Part shown: one piece after another, positions 44,320 to 52,085 of the stretch
Position numbering within the stretch: the stretch's first letter is position 1
How the letters are laid out: every line of letters begins with the position of its first letter
Origin: CAJXZP01 sp963974475
Lineage (GTDB): Bacteria > Bacteroidota > Bacteroidia > Flavobacteriales_G > Salibacteraceae
DNA length: 64,000 nt
Direction: 5' to 3'
NCBI GenBank assembly: GCA_963974475.1
Contig: CAXBCR010000017.1
Location: forward strand, 10,646-74,645
Made by a program: the position numbers and the translations under genes
Notes under the pieces: model-generated
What the model was told of the DNA's origin: nothing
The model's input: only the letters and a program-made list of their open reading frames with translations
The model's database searches: none

Positions 44320-45477
44320 TTGACAATAGAACATAACATATCACGAATAGATTATCTTTTAAAGTTATACAGAATAACTTTGAAAGAGTTATTGGAAAAA
44401 ATCAGCGAAGGCCTGAAAAAACCAATAACTAAGGATGATTTGTATTCTAGTGAAATCAAAATCAGTCATTTAAAAAAAATAGATAAGGTTTTCAACAAAG
44501 GTCTTGAATATTATATTAATCCTCGACCAATTTCAGAGAATAAAGATGCCAGTATTTTTTTTAGAAAAGATAAATTCAATTCTGACTTAAATATTGGAGC
44601 AAAGAAAATCGTAAATCAGTTTGAGGATTTGAAAAATTCATTAACTGCAATATCTAAACTTTCTGACATACGCTTTGAAAGGAAAATTCCAATATTCTCA
44701 ATAAAAGATAATCCTAAAAAAGTAGCACAAGAGATTGGAGATTTATTATATCCGTACGAATTTTCGCCAGTTTTAAGAGATTTTTTAAAAGAGCTTATAT
44801 CAAAATTTGCAGAAAACAATATAATGGTATTTGAGTTTGTAGAAACTTGGAATAAAAAAGATACTGCAAATATTAATGGTTTCTATCTTAAACCTAACGT
44901 TATTGTTTTAAAACGACAACAAAAATCTTTTAGAAGAGAAATCTTTACTTTAATTCACGAATTAGGTCATTACTTACTTAATGAAGAAGAAATTGAAGAG
45001 GTTGACGTTAAATCAATATCTCAAAAGGATTTAAGTAAAATAGAAAATTGGTGTAATGAATTTTCTTATTTCTTTTTAGCTGGTAATTATGCAAATACAA
45101 TCGAAAAGCTAAACAAAGCAAATTCATCTAATGACTATCATTTTGATTTAATTCAGAAAGTTTCAAAAGAAACAAACCTAAGCACTTTAGCACTATATAC
45201 AAGATTATTATACTCTAAAAAGATTTCTTATAAAGGTTACAACAATGTAAAAAATGAATTAGAAGAACTTTATAGAAAAAAAATAGAAGAAGAAAATAAA
45301 AAAAAGGAATTAGATAAAATTTTGGGAATAAAAAAAGGTGGTTCTGTTCCAAAACCTATTAATTCACCATTATTTGTAAATACATTACAGACAGCATTAT
45401 ATAGTGGAGTTATTAATGAATATGACTTTTGCAAAAAACTAAATATTAAACCTGAGAAAATTGATAAATACATCTAA
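44320..45477 (+). CDS. ImmA/IrrE-family zinc metallopeptidase (antitoxin-type)
   Basis: 385 residues with TTG at 44320 as the probable start (no ATG is available; the TTG at 44290 lies in the promoter). The N-terminal 80 residues are helix-rich and may bind DNA, followed by 'ASIFFRKDKF' typical of COG2856. The zinc motif 'LIHELGHYLLNEEE' (HExxH) sits near the middle, and a Lys/Glu-rich helix precedes the C-terminal 60 residues. Proteins of this class cleave or bind repressors and pair with DUF4411 toxins. The next gene overlaps by one base (TAATG). Confidence 0.8.
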   Translation: MTIEHNISRIDYLLKLYRITLKELLEKISEGLKKPITKDDLYSSEIKISHLKKIDKVFNKGLEYYINPRPISENKDASIFFRKDKFNSDLNIGAKKIVNQFEDLKNSLTAISKLSDIRFERKIPIFSIKDNPKKVAQEIGDLLYPYEFSPVLRDFLKELISKFAENNIMVFEFVETWNKKDTANINGFYLKPNVIVLKRQQKSFRREIFTLIHELGHYLLNEEEIEEVDVKSISQKDLSKIENWCNEFSYFFLAGNYANTIEKLNKANSSNDYHFDLIQKVSKETNLSTLALYTRLLYSKKISYKGYNNVKNELEELYRKKIEEENKKKELDKILGIKKGGSVPKPINSPLFVNTLQTALYSGVINEYDFCKKLNIKPEKIDKYI

Positions 45478-46049
45478 TGAGATTTATAATTGACACAAGT
45501 TCTTGGGTTTCATTAGTTAGATACTACAAACCTTTTGATAATAATTCTGTAATCTATGATTTTTTCAAACAAAAAATTAGAAATGGAGAATTTATCATAT
45601 TATCAGAAGTATCAATAGAATGTTCCTTTGTTTCAAAAAAAATAGTTCCGAAAGAATTGGATTTTGTGAATGACAAAAAATTTATCACAAAAACAGGAAA
45701 TTTACTACCTACTAAGAAATTTTACAACTTATTAGAAAATCAGTTTTGCAATCAATTCCAAAAAAGGTTATTATCAGAAACGGATATTGAATCTTTAACG
45801 AATGATTTTCTCAAATCAGCTGATGCCAAAATAGTTCTTAAATCTATAGAAATTTCAAAAACTTTAGATAATAAAATCACAGTTGTAACTGAGGAAACAA
45901 GTTCGAATAATGATAATAAATTATTTAAAAAAATTCCTTCGATTTGTGAAGAGATAAATGTTGAATGTATTGGACTGCCTCAATTAGTTGAATTGTTCAA
46001 TAAAGAAATTAACATTCGAATTAAAAATACCGGTGCCTATCACCAGTAA
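45477..46049 (+). CDS. DUF4411-like PIN-fold protein (putative toxin)
   Basis: 190 residues. It begins 'MRFIIDTSSWVSLVRYYKPFD' with the first acidic residue of a PIN nuclease (Asp6), then 'ILSEVSIEC', 'SADAKIVLKSIE' and 'VVTEETSSN', placing further acidic residues as in PIN proteins. The DUF4411/COG2856 pair is a predicted type II toxin-antitoxin system. The last residues ('TGAYHQ') run into the downstream repeat, which supplies the stop codon, so the native C-terminus may have been altered by that insertion. Confidence 0.75.
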   Translation: MRFIIDTSSWVSLVRYYKPFDNNSVIYDFFKQKIRNGEFIILSEVSIECSFVSKKIVPKELDFVNDKKFITKTGNLLPTKKFYNLLENQFCNQFQKRLLSETDIESLTNDFLKSADAKIVLKSIEISKTLDNKITVVTEETSSNNDNKLFKKIPSICEEINVECIGLPQLVELFNKEINIRIKNTGAYHQ

Positions 46050-46336
46050 TCGTGGCCCAACCCCCAATTCAACCTAAAACCGAAGATAAAAAGAGACGTT
46101 TTAAGCCACTTTGATTAATTGGTAGCTATTATATTTAGTTAAAATTAAAACTCTTAAATGGGCTTTATGGAAGCGAAATAGACGGTTTTAAACCAAAAAA
46201 TAATAAGCTCCGCTTTCTTTACATTTTCCTTCGCTTTTTGGGTGATGAATTTCATGTATTTCTTCAAGTTGTACGCAATGGCCGATAAATGCATCAGACA
46301 CTCTCTCATCTTTAAGGTTTATTTTATATTGCAACC
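46047..46336 (-). mobile_element. Second, degenerate copy of the IS1182-like remnant
   Basis: From the TAA stop of the PIN gene the sequence repeats 43886 onward: TAATCGTGGCCCAACCCCC against TAATCGTTGCGCAACCCC. It stays nearly identical over the transposase tail (about 140 bp with few changes). The left end is mutated, and an 8-nt insertion follows the Met codon of the tail. Its right end near ATTGCAACC is a degenerate match to the 11-bp end of copy 1. Confidence 0.65.
46154..46294 (-). pseudogene. IS1182-like transposase, C-terminal remnant (copy 2)
   Basis: 46 codons nearly identical to copy 1, ending with the same 'FASIKPI' stop. Upstream the frame is shifted by the 8-nt insertion. Confidence 0.65.
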
Positions 46337-46454
46337 TGTTATGGGCTTGATTGAAGCGGAGATATGCTCCACATAGTGAATAAAAAATTGATGTGATTAA
46401 TAATTTTGCTCCAACTTTCATAAAATAAAATAACTAAACTCAACACCGTAAAAC

Positions 46455-47336
46455 ATGGAAGAAGAGTCTGTAAGCAAGTTAATAGCAGTAGTGGTGCTAT
46501 TGGTTTTGGGAATACTAGAGTCGATTGGTGGATTGTACTTTAATGATAAACGAACCAAAAACGATTTTACCATTGAATTGCTAAGTCTGGTAATATTGCC
46601 AACGCTCATACAACCGGGCATATTTTTACTGGTATTTTGGGTTTTAGGAACGTTTCTCCCGGGCTTTGAAGATTTGTTTATTGGAATTTCTATAGGGTGG
46701 CAAATACTGGCATTCCTTGTGTTGGATGATATGACCCAATACTGGTGGCATAGGTTTTCGCATGTAAATACAAAAATGTGGAAATTGCACCGACCCCATC
46801 ATGTGGTAGAGGAAATGGGGGTGTTGGTAACCTATCGAAATGCAATTTTATATTATGCTTTTATGCCTGGTATTTGGTTTTCGGCCATGCTGGTATATGC
46901 AGGAATGGGGTATGTGTATTTGTTTTACTTACCCATAAAACTAACCATTATATTGTTGGCGCATAGCGAAACAAAGTGGGACCGCATCCTGTATAAATAT
47001 AAAATATTAAGTCCCGTGGCATGGGTTATAGAAAGGGTAATATCCACCCCCAGTACTCACTTTGCGCATCATGGACTAACGGCAGAAGATGGAGTGTCGC
47101 ACCCAAATGGTAACTATGGAAACCTACTGTTTATTTGGGATGTGATTTTTGGTACGGCTAAAATAACTCGAAAATATCCCACACGGTTTGGTGCTTGGAA
47201 TCAATTAAAAGAACCGTGGTATGTGCAACTCTGTTTTCCGATTATCACTTCAAAAGATGCAAGAAGTGAATTGTTTTCCATTAAAACCAGGCATGATTAT
47301 GATCCATCTGTAGATTTTAAGGAGTTTACTAAATGA
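46455..47336 (+). CDS. Sterol desaturase / fatty-acid hydroxylase family protein
   Basis: 293 residues with about four membrane helices. Histidine clusters of the di-iron centre: 'HRFSH', 'HRPHHVVEE' and 'THFAHHGLT', with a further His 'LLAHSETKW'. These enzymes use O2 to hydroxylate or desaturate membrane lipids. The substrate (sterol, ceramide, fatty acid or carotenoid) cannot be told. It is the first chromosomal-type gene after the island; its start lies 34 bp after a gap with no clear promoter. Confidence 0.9.
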   Translation: MEEESVSKLIAVVVLLVLGILESIGGLYFNDKRTKNDFTIELLSLVILPTLIQPGIFLLVFWVLGTFLPGFEDLFIGISIGWQILAFLVLDDMTQYWWHRFSHVNTKMWKLHRPHHVVEEMGVLVTYRNAILYYAFMPGIWFSAMLVYAGMGYVYLFYLPIKLTIILLAHSETKWDRILYKYKILSPVAWVIERVISTPSTHFAHHGLTAEDGVSHPNGNYGNLLFIWDVIFGTAKITRKYPTRFGAWNQLKEPWYVQLCFPIITSKDARSELFSIKTRHDYDPSVDFKEFTK

Positions 47337-47476
47337 GGTTTTAATTGGAATCATTTTGTATTTACTTTTTAGGTAAAAACGGAATTTTCAACCCAAAACA
47401 AATCCCCAACCAAGCAGGGTTTTACAATCCCAATAATTGTTTGTATTTTCACCGTTACTAATTAATAATCATACCC

Positions 47477-47830
47477 ATGAAAACATTTGTTTTAAAATCA
47501 TCCCTTATAGTGCTTGCGGCAGCAACATTCGTAGTATCATCTTGTAAAAAAGAAACCGCTAAATTTGACTCGGAGGTAAAAACCAAGACCGCTATTTTGC
47601 ATTATACTAGGTCTTATGCCGTGGATGGATGCGGATATTTTTTAGACATAGATTCCAAGCAGTATAAACCCGATAATGAAGAAATTATTGATACTTTAGG
47701 GGCTACTGAGGACGTAACCGTGATTGTAGAATTTCAATATTTGGAAAATTCTATTTTTACTAATTGCGGAGATGCGCGCAAACCTTTGGAACATAAAGGG
47801 GTTCACTTAATTTCCATTAAAGAAAAGTAG
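47477..47830 (+). CDS. Small lipoprotein of unknown function
   Basis: 117 residues. Signal peptide with lipobox 'FVVSSC' (Cys23), then 'KKETAKFD' and a beta-rich domain of about 90 residues with two further cysteines ('DGCGYFLDID', 'FTNCGDA') that could pair. No named family is recognised. It starts 140 bp after the desaturase gene. Confidence 0.75.
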   Translation: MKTFVLKSSLIVLAAATFVVSSCKKETAKFDSEVKTKTAILHYTRSYAVDGCGYFLDIDSKQYKPDNEEIIDTLGATEDVTVIVEFQYLENSIFTNCGDARKPLEHKGVHLISIKEK

Positions 47831-47852
47831 GCAATTCACAAATTAAGTTAGG

Positions 47853-48383
47853 ATGAATCAAAATCATTTACGATTTCCGATAGGAGAATTAGAAATTCCC
47901 AAATCTATCACCTCAGGAATGGTGGAAGAGTGGATTAAAGACATTTCTTTATTTCCTGAACGGTTAGCGCAATTGGTGAAAGATTTATCACCGAGCGATT
48001 TAGGGTTAACCTATCGGAAAGGTGGATGGAACATTAAACAAATAGTGCATCACTGCGCAGATAGTCATTTGAATAGTATCATCCGTTTTAAATTAGCACT
48101 CACCGAAAACAATCCAACTATTCGTCCGTATTTAGAAGCTAAATGGGCGGAGTTGCCCGATGCTCAATCCGCAGATATTTCACAGTCTTTGATGCTCATT
48201 AAAGGACTCCATGGCAAATGGAGCGTGTTATTGAATCATCTTTCTGAATTGGATATGACCCGAACGTACGTGCATCCGGAACATGGTAGAGAGTTTACCA
48301 TTAGCCAAACCATAGCCATGTATGCGTGGCATTGCAACCATCATTTAGCGCATATAGAATTGGCGCTTTCCAATAAAAAATAG
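47853..48383 (+). CDS. YfiT/BstA-like thiol transferase (DinB superfamily)
   Basis: 176 residues. The start 'LRFPIGELEIPKSIT' and 'YRKGGWNIKQIVHHCADSH' are signatures of Bacillus YfiT; the third metal ligand cluster is 'YAWHCNHHLAHIELAL'. YfiT/BstA catalyses transfer of bacillithiol to electrophiles and binds a divalent metal through three histidines. Bacteroidota often make bacillithiol, so the same reaction is plausible here, though not shown. It follows the lipoprotein by 22 bp. Confidence 0.85.
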   Translation: MNQNHLRFPIGELEIPKSITSGMVEEWIKDISLFPERLAQLVKDLSPSDLGLTYRKGGWNIKQIVHHCADSHLNSIIRFKLALTENNPTIRPYLEAKWAELPDAQSADISQSLMLIKGLHGKWSVLLNHLSELDMTRTYVHPEHGREFTISQTIAMYAWHCNHHLAHIELALSNKK

Positions 48384-48489
48384 CTTTAATCCGAGTCCAA
48401 TATGGAATGCGTTTTTGCGCGAATTAAATGGTGAATTTGGCCAATATACCTGGGTGCGAATTGTCACTTATCGGTGGGGAAAACTGCGT

Positions 48490-48497
48490 TACTTTTG
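48490..48497 (+). promoter_or_regulatory. -7 promoter box of the thioredoxin gene
   Basis: TACTTTTG with GCGCC after it, 27 bp before the ATG at 48525; same form as the ychF and prfC boxes. No clear TTTG occurs 18-19 nt upstream. Confidence 0.4.
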
Positions 48498-48524
48498 CGC
48501 CTTCAAAAAACATAATTAGGCAAG

Positions 48525-48845
48525 ATGACACCAGAAGAATTAAAAGAAAAAGTAGCGAATACTCCCGGATTGGTAGTGTATTTTAAAAACGACCGGTGTT
48601 CTCCTTGTTTAGCGCTTCGCCCAAAAGTGGAAGAATTAGTTCGGTTACAATTTCCAAAAATGGAATTTTTGATAGTGGATACGGTTCAGCAACCGTTATT
48701 ATCTAGTGAGTATCAGGTTTTTGCTAATCCCACCATTTTAGTGTTTTTTGAGGGGCGGGAGTACATTCGTAAAAGTAAATACATCGGTACCTCCGAATTG
48801 GGCGAAGAGATAAATCGCTTATACCAAATGGTTTTTGCAGATTAG
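48525..48845 (+). CDS. Thioredoxin-family protein
   Basis: 106 residues without signal peptide. Active site 'NDRCSPCLALRP' gives a CSPC motif, and the cis-Pro loop is 'FANPTILVF'. A cytoplasmic disulfide reductase or thiol carrier, with an active site different from the CGPC of thioredoxin 1. It ends 14 bp before the convergent TMTC-like gene with no room for a long terminator. Confidence 0.85.
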   Translation: MTPEELKEKVANTPGLVVYFKNDRCSPCLALRPKVEELVRLQFPKMEFLIVDTVQQPLLSSEYQVFANPTILVFFEGREYIRKSKYIGTSELGEEINRLYQMVFAD

Positions 48846-48859
48846 CAAGAAGTTTGATT

Positions 48860-50494
48860 CTACTTAAGGCGAATTAACTCCTTTACCGACACATCTAAAG
48901 TATCGTAATACATTCGAGCATTACGAGAGGTTTCGGTAGCTGGATATCCTAAAATAAGGTTCTTCACAGCCGCAAGAGTGTCTTTTCGCTCAAGCTCAAT
49001 CTGACCGATATAGAAATAGACGGTTGAGGAATCTTTTGTAGCCATAAATTCGGCTTGTAGCAAGCTATCGGCCTTTAGAGTGTTTCCGTCTTCTTCGTAA
49101 ATCAAAGCCATTCCCATGCGCACATTTTCACGGTCGGGTCTTATTTCAACCACACGTTGGTAATACATGAGTGCCGAATCATTTTGATGATTTAAGTGAT
49201 AACTCCAAGCCATTCCATTATTGGCAAAAGCAGAATTGGGAGAATATTTTACGGCATTTGCCCAAAAATGGGTGCGGTTGGTAAATGCCTTTTGAAATTT
49301 TAAATTTTCTACGATAAATAAAGTAGCAAATACGCCCAAAAGAAGAAATACATATAATTTCTTGGAACTCTTAATTAGCTTGCCTAATGGACGTAAAATA
49401 AATGCCATTCCTACCATTGGAATGAGTAAGCGGTGGTAGTTTAAATAATCGGAAAGGGTAGTGGGAAGAAGAAACAAGAAAATCCATAGCACGCCAAAAA
49501 CCAGGTCTTTTTGGGCGGTTTTAATGAGTTTGGGAATGGCTAATAGAAGAACGAAACCCGGAATGGCTAACGCTACAAACCCCCACGTTAATTCTAAAAA
49601 TACTTGCAGGTTAAACGGAATGAGCAAAACGCTAAACATAACGATTAATTCTTCCCACGCAGTGGCTAGGCGGTAGAGTAGGTCTACAAAAGTGGTAGGT
49701 TCATCGGTAAGTGCCATAGACCGCATTATAAACCAAAGTAGTACAATGAGTGCCCAACCCAACATCAGTTTGAAATGAGTTTTTAACCAACCAAAAGAAT
49801 CGATAATGAGCGAATTCCAAAACGCTATTTTCAAAAAATCAATCCATTTCCATTGGGTGGAATCGATCCATTTGTTTTGCGAATAAAAAACGAATAGCAT
49901 GGAAATTACTGGAACCACAATAGTGGTTTCTTTGGTAAACATACCGAGCGCAAAAAAGAGGTAATGGAGGAATAACCAAAAGGATTTGCCTTGTTTTTGG
50001 TAACGAATAAACGCCCAAAGGGAGGAGATTAAAAATATAAATAAAACGATATCCACTCTGCCGGGAACCCATGCAACCGCTGGAACAAAAGCAGGGTGAA
50101 GAATGGCGAAAATGGTGAATACAAAACTAAAAATGGGGCTAAATTTCAACTCCATTAAAAACCGATAAAGCAATAGCATGGCCACTGCAAATATGCCAAT
50201 GTTAAGAATAAAAAAAATGCGCCAAACCGGGTCCGGACTATGCGCAATAAATGCATCCGGCATGTAGGTTAAAATCTGAATAGGACGATAGTAGGTGCCG
50301 AGTTCTCTAGAGAATACATCATCCGTAAAAGCGGTGTAGATATGGCTTAAATGGGTGAGTTTATCCCAGTTTTCTTCAATCATTAATAAGTCATCCAACC
50401 CTGAAATACCGTTGTTTACTACGGGATGATAAAGCAGTATAATTAACGCGACCAGTAGCAGCGGAAATAGAATAACGGACTTAAAATTTTTCAT
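48860..50494 (-). CDS. TMTC-like membrane protein with C-terminal TPR
   Basis: 544 residues. Eight to ten membrane helices occupy residues 10-400; the first loop contains 'GLDDLLMIEENWDKL' and 'YYRPIQILTY', which resemble the GT-C/O-mannosyltransferase loop that contains the acidic residue. Residues 415-540 hold TPR units ('NSAFANNGMAWSYHLN', 'ALMYYQRVVEIRPD'). This architecture is that of TMTC proteins, some of which are O-mannosyltransferases; enzymatic activity here is unproven. It is 29 bp after the VWA gene on the same strand. Confidence 0.78.
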   Translation of the reverse strand: MKNFKSVILFPLLLVALIILLYHPVVNNGISGLDDLLMIEENWDKLTHLSHIYTAFTDDVFSRELGTYYRPIQILTYMPDAFIAHSPDPVWRIFFILNIGIFAVAMLLLYRFLMELKFSPIFSFVFTIFAILHPAFVPAVAWVPGRVDIVLFIFLISSLWAFIRYQKQGKSFWLFLHYLFFALGMFTKETTIVVPVISMLFVFYSQNKWIDSTQWKWIDFLKIAFWNSLIIDSFGWLKTHFKLMLGWALIVLLWFIMRSMALTDEPTTFVDLLYRLATAWEELIVMFSVLLIPFNLQVFLELTWGFVALAIPGFVLLLAIPKLIKTAQKDLVFGVLWIFLFLLPTTLSDYLNYHRLLIPMVGMAFILRPLGKLIKSSKKLYVFLLLGVFATLFIVENLKFQKAFTNRTHFWANAVKYSPNSAFANNGMAWSYHLNHQNDSALMYYQRVVEIRPDRENVRMGMALIYEEDGNTLKADSLLQAEFMATKDSSTVYFYIGQIELERKDTLAAVKNLILGYPATETSRNARMYYDTLDVSVKELIRLK

Positions 50495-50523
50495 GAAATT
50501 GAGTACATCAAAACAGATTTAAA

Positions 50524-51906
50524 CTAGAATCGAATAACGGTGGAAGCACCACTTTTAATCGTGAAATCTTTCCATTTCGTGTTTTTAGAATTATGGTCAA
50601 TCCCGGCACGATACATCACACGATAATTACCGGGAAGCAATTTCACGGTTTCAGACTTTGTATTTTTATTGAGGTCTAATACCCATTCCATTTCTCCATT
50701 TCTTCTCACAAAAATAGCTCCGTAGCCTTTGTAATTCCGAATCAAAGAAATTTGTCCATTATTGGGTAATTCAATTTTGGTGGTGGTGCTTTGCGTAATT
50801 TCTACATTCGTCAAATAGGTACGAGGTAGCGTAAGAATTTCTAAATCATATTTACCTACTAAATAATTTTGAGTAGTTCCAACTGGTTGTGCATTCACGG
50901 TTTCCATGTGTCCGGCTTTTCTAACAATAGCCATAGGTAACGCCTGAATGGAACGTGTATTTACCAGAATGTTTAAAGCCCCTTGAGGTGCATCAACCGC
51001 TATTATATTGTGAATGGCCGGGCTTATTTCCACTCCTTTTTTTATAATCTGCGGAACGGTATATACGTACAAATCGTATTTAATAGATGGGTCAATATAA
51101 ATGGTATCTGGATTCCCTCTGGCATTCATGGTATGCATGTAATGATATTCCACGTCATTATACAATGGGTTTACAAACATCATTGGCACATTCGTTTCGG
51201 TAGGTTCTTCGTAAGAATCTAGCAAATTTACTTGCGCTGTGGTGGCGTTTAAGGCCTGCGAAATCACAATATCCAAAACATTGCCAAATACCTCGGGGCT
51301 GGTTACATCAAAGTAATTTCCAACACATTTAAATTGTTCTTTAAAATCATCTTTAAGTCCTAATCCAATTACAAATGGTTTTAAAATAATTCCGTTTTTT
51401 TGCAACGCTAATGAAACCGCACACGGGTCACCGTTGCATTCTTCAATACCATCGGTAATTAAAATAATGATGTTTCGGCAATTTTTGCATTTCGGAAAAT
51501 CATCTCCGCTTCGTTCTAATGAAAGCGCGATGGGAGTGGTGCCTTTGGGTCTAATTTCAGAAAGCTTTTTACGGATAGCGTCAAAATTCCCATCTTTAAA
51601 AGGCACTTCTAATTTGGTATCGTTGCATTCTTGACCCGACAAATAGCTTTTGGAGTGACCATATACACGAAGGGCGACTTGTAGATTTTGCACGTCTCGA
51701 AGGCTATCCAAAGCAGTATTAAGTAGGTTTTTGGCTGTGATGTGCTTGGATTGACCTTCCCATTGGCCGTTCATGCTATTGGAACCATCATAAATAAATA
51801 GAATTCGGGTTAACTGTGGCGTTGGGTTTTGTGAAAAACCTAATTGGACAATTAGTAGTAAGCTGAATGTTAGAATATAACCTAGAAATGTTTTTGATTT
51901 TTGCAT
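50524..51906 (-). CDS. Exported VWA-domain protein
   Basis: 460 residues from ATG at 51906 (MQKSKTFLGY); the frame is open seven codons earlier. A signal peptide ends near 'LGFSQN'. A VWA domain follows with intact MIDAS 'FIYDGSNSMNG' (DxSxS), 'TTPIALSLE' and 'LITDGIEECNGD'. The rest is beta-rich with no named domain. Unlike BatA/BatB it has no membrane anchor. Such proteins often bind metal-dependent partners in the periplasm. Confidence 0.85.
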   Translation of the reverse strand: MQKSKTFLGYILTFSLLLIVQLGFSQNPTPQLTRILFIYDGSNSMNGQWEGQSKHITAKNLLNTALDSLRDVQNLQVALRVYGHSKSYLSGQECNDTKLEVPFKDGNFDAIRKKLSEIRPKGTTPIALSLERSGDDFPKCKNCRNIIILITDGIEECNGDPCAVSLALQKNGIILKPFVIGLGLKDDFKEQFKCVGNYFDVTSPEVFGNVLDIVISQALNATTAQVNLLDSYEEPTETNVPMMFVNPLYNDVEYHYMHTMNARGNPDTIYIDPSIKYDLYVYTVPQIIKKGVEISPAIHNIIAVDAPQGALNILVNTRSIQALPMAIVRKAGHMETVNAQPVGTTQNYLVGKYDLEILTLPRTYLTNVEITQSTTTKIELPNNGQISLIRNYKGYGAIFVRRNGEMEWVLDLNKNTKSETVKLLPGNYRVMYRAGIDHNSKNTKWKDFTIKSGASTVIRF

Positions 51907-52032
51907 ATCGAACTGGTTTAAAACCACACTTTCAAAAATGATGCCTTTTGCTTAAATGACAATGAATAAGCTGTTTTTTTATTCACAATTGAATGGTATT
52001 TAAGAGGAACATTGTTGGTACAAAAATATTGC

Positions 52033-52062
52033 TTTGTGCTCCTTAAAAAATAATTACTTTTG
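52033..52062 (+). promoter_or_regulatory. Promoter of ychF
   Basis: TTTG (52033-52036), 18 nt, then TACTTTTG (52055-52062) and CCGCC. A close match to the Bacteroidota consensus; transcription starts about 20 bp before the ATG. Confidence 0.65.
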
Positions 52063-52085
52063 CCGCCTCTTAAAAACGCGAGATT

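Noticed and set aside
46188..46421. 77-codon minus-strand frame
   Set aside because: It runs through the transposase remnant in a wrong frame; the real remnant is the 46-codon frame at 46154-46294.
40001..46454. Integron integrase or other recombinase gene in the island
   Set aside because: No frame in the island has tyrosine or serine recombinase motifs; only transposase tail fragments were found.
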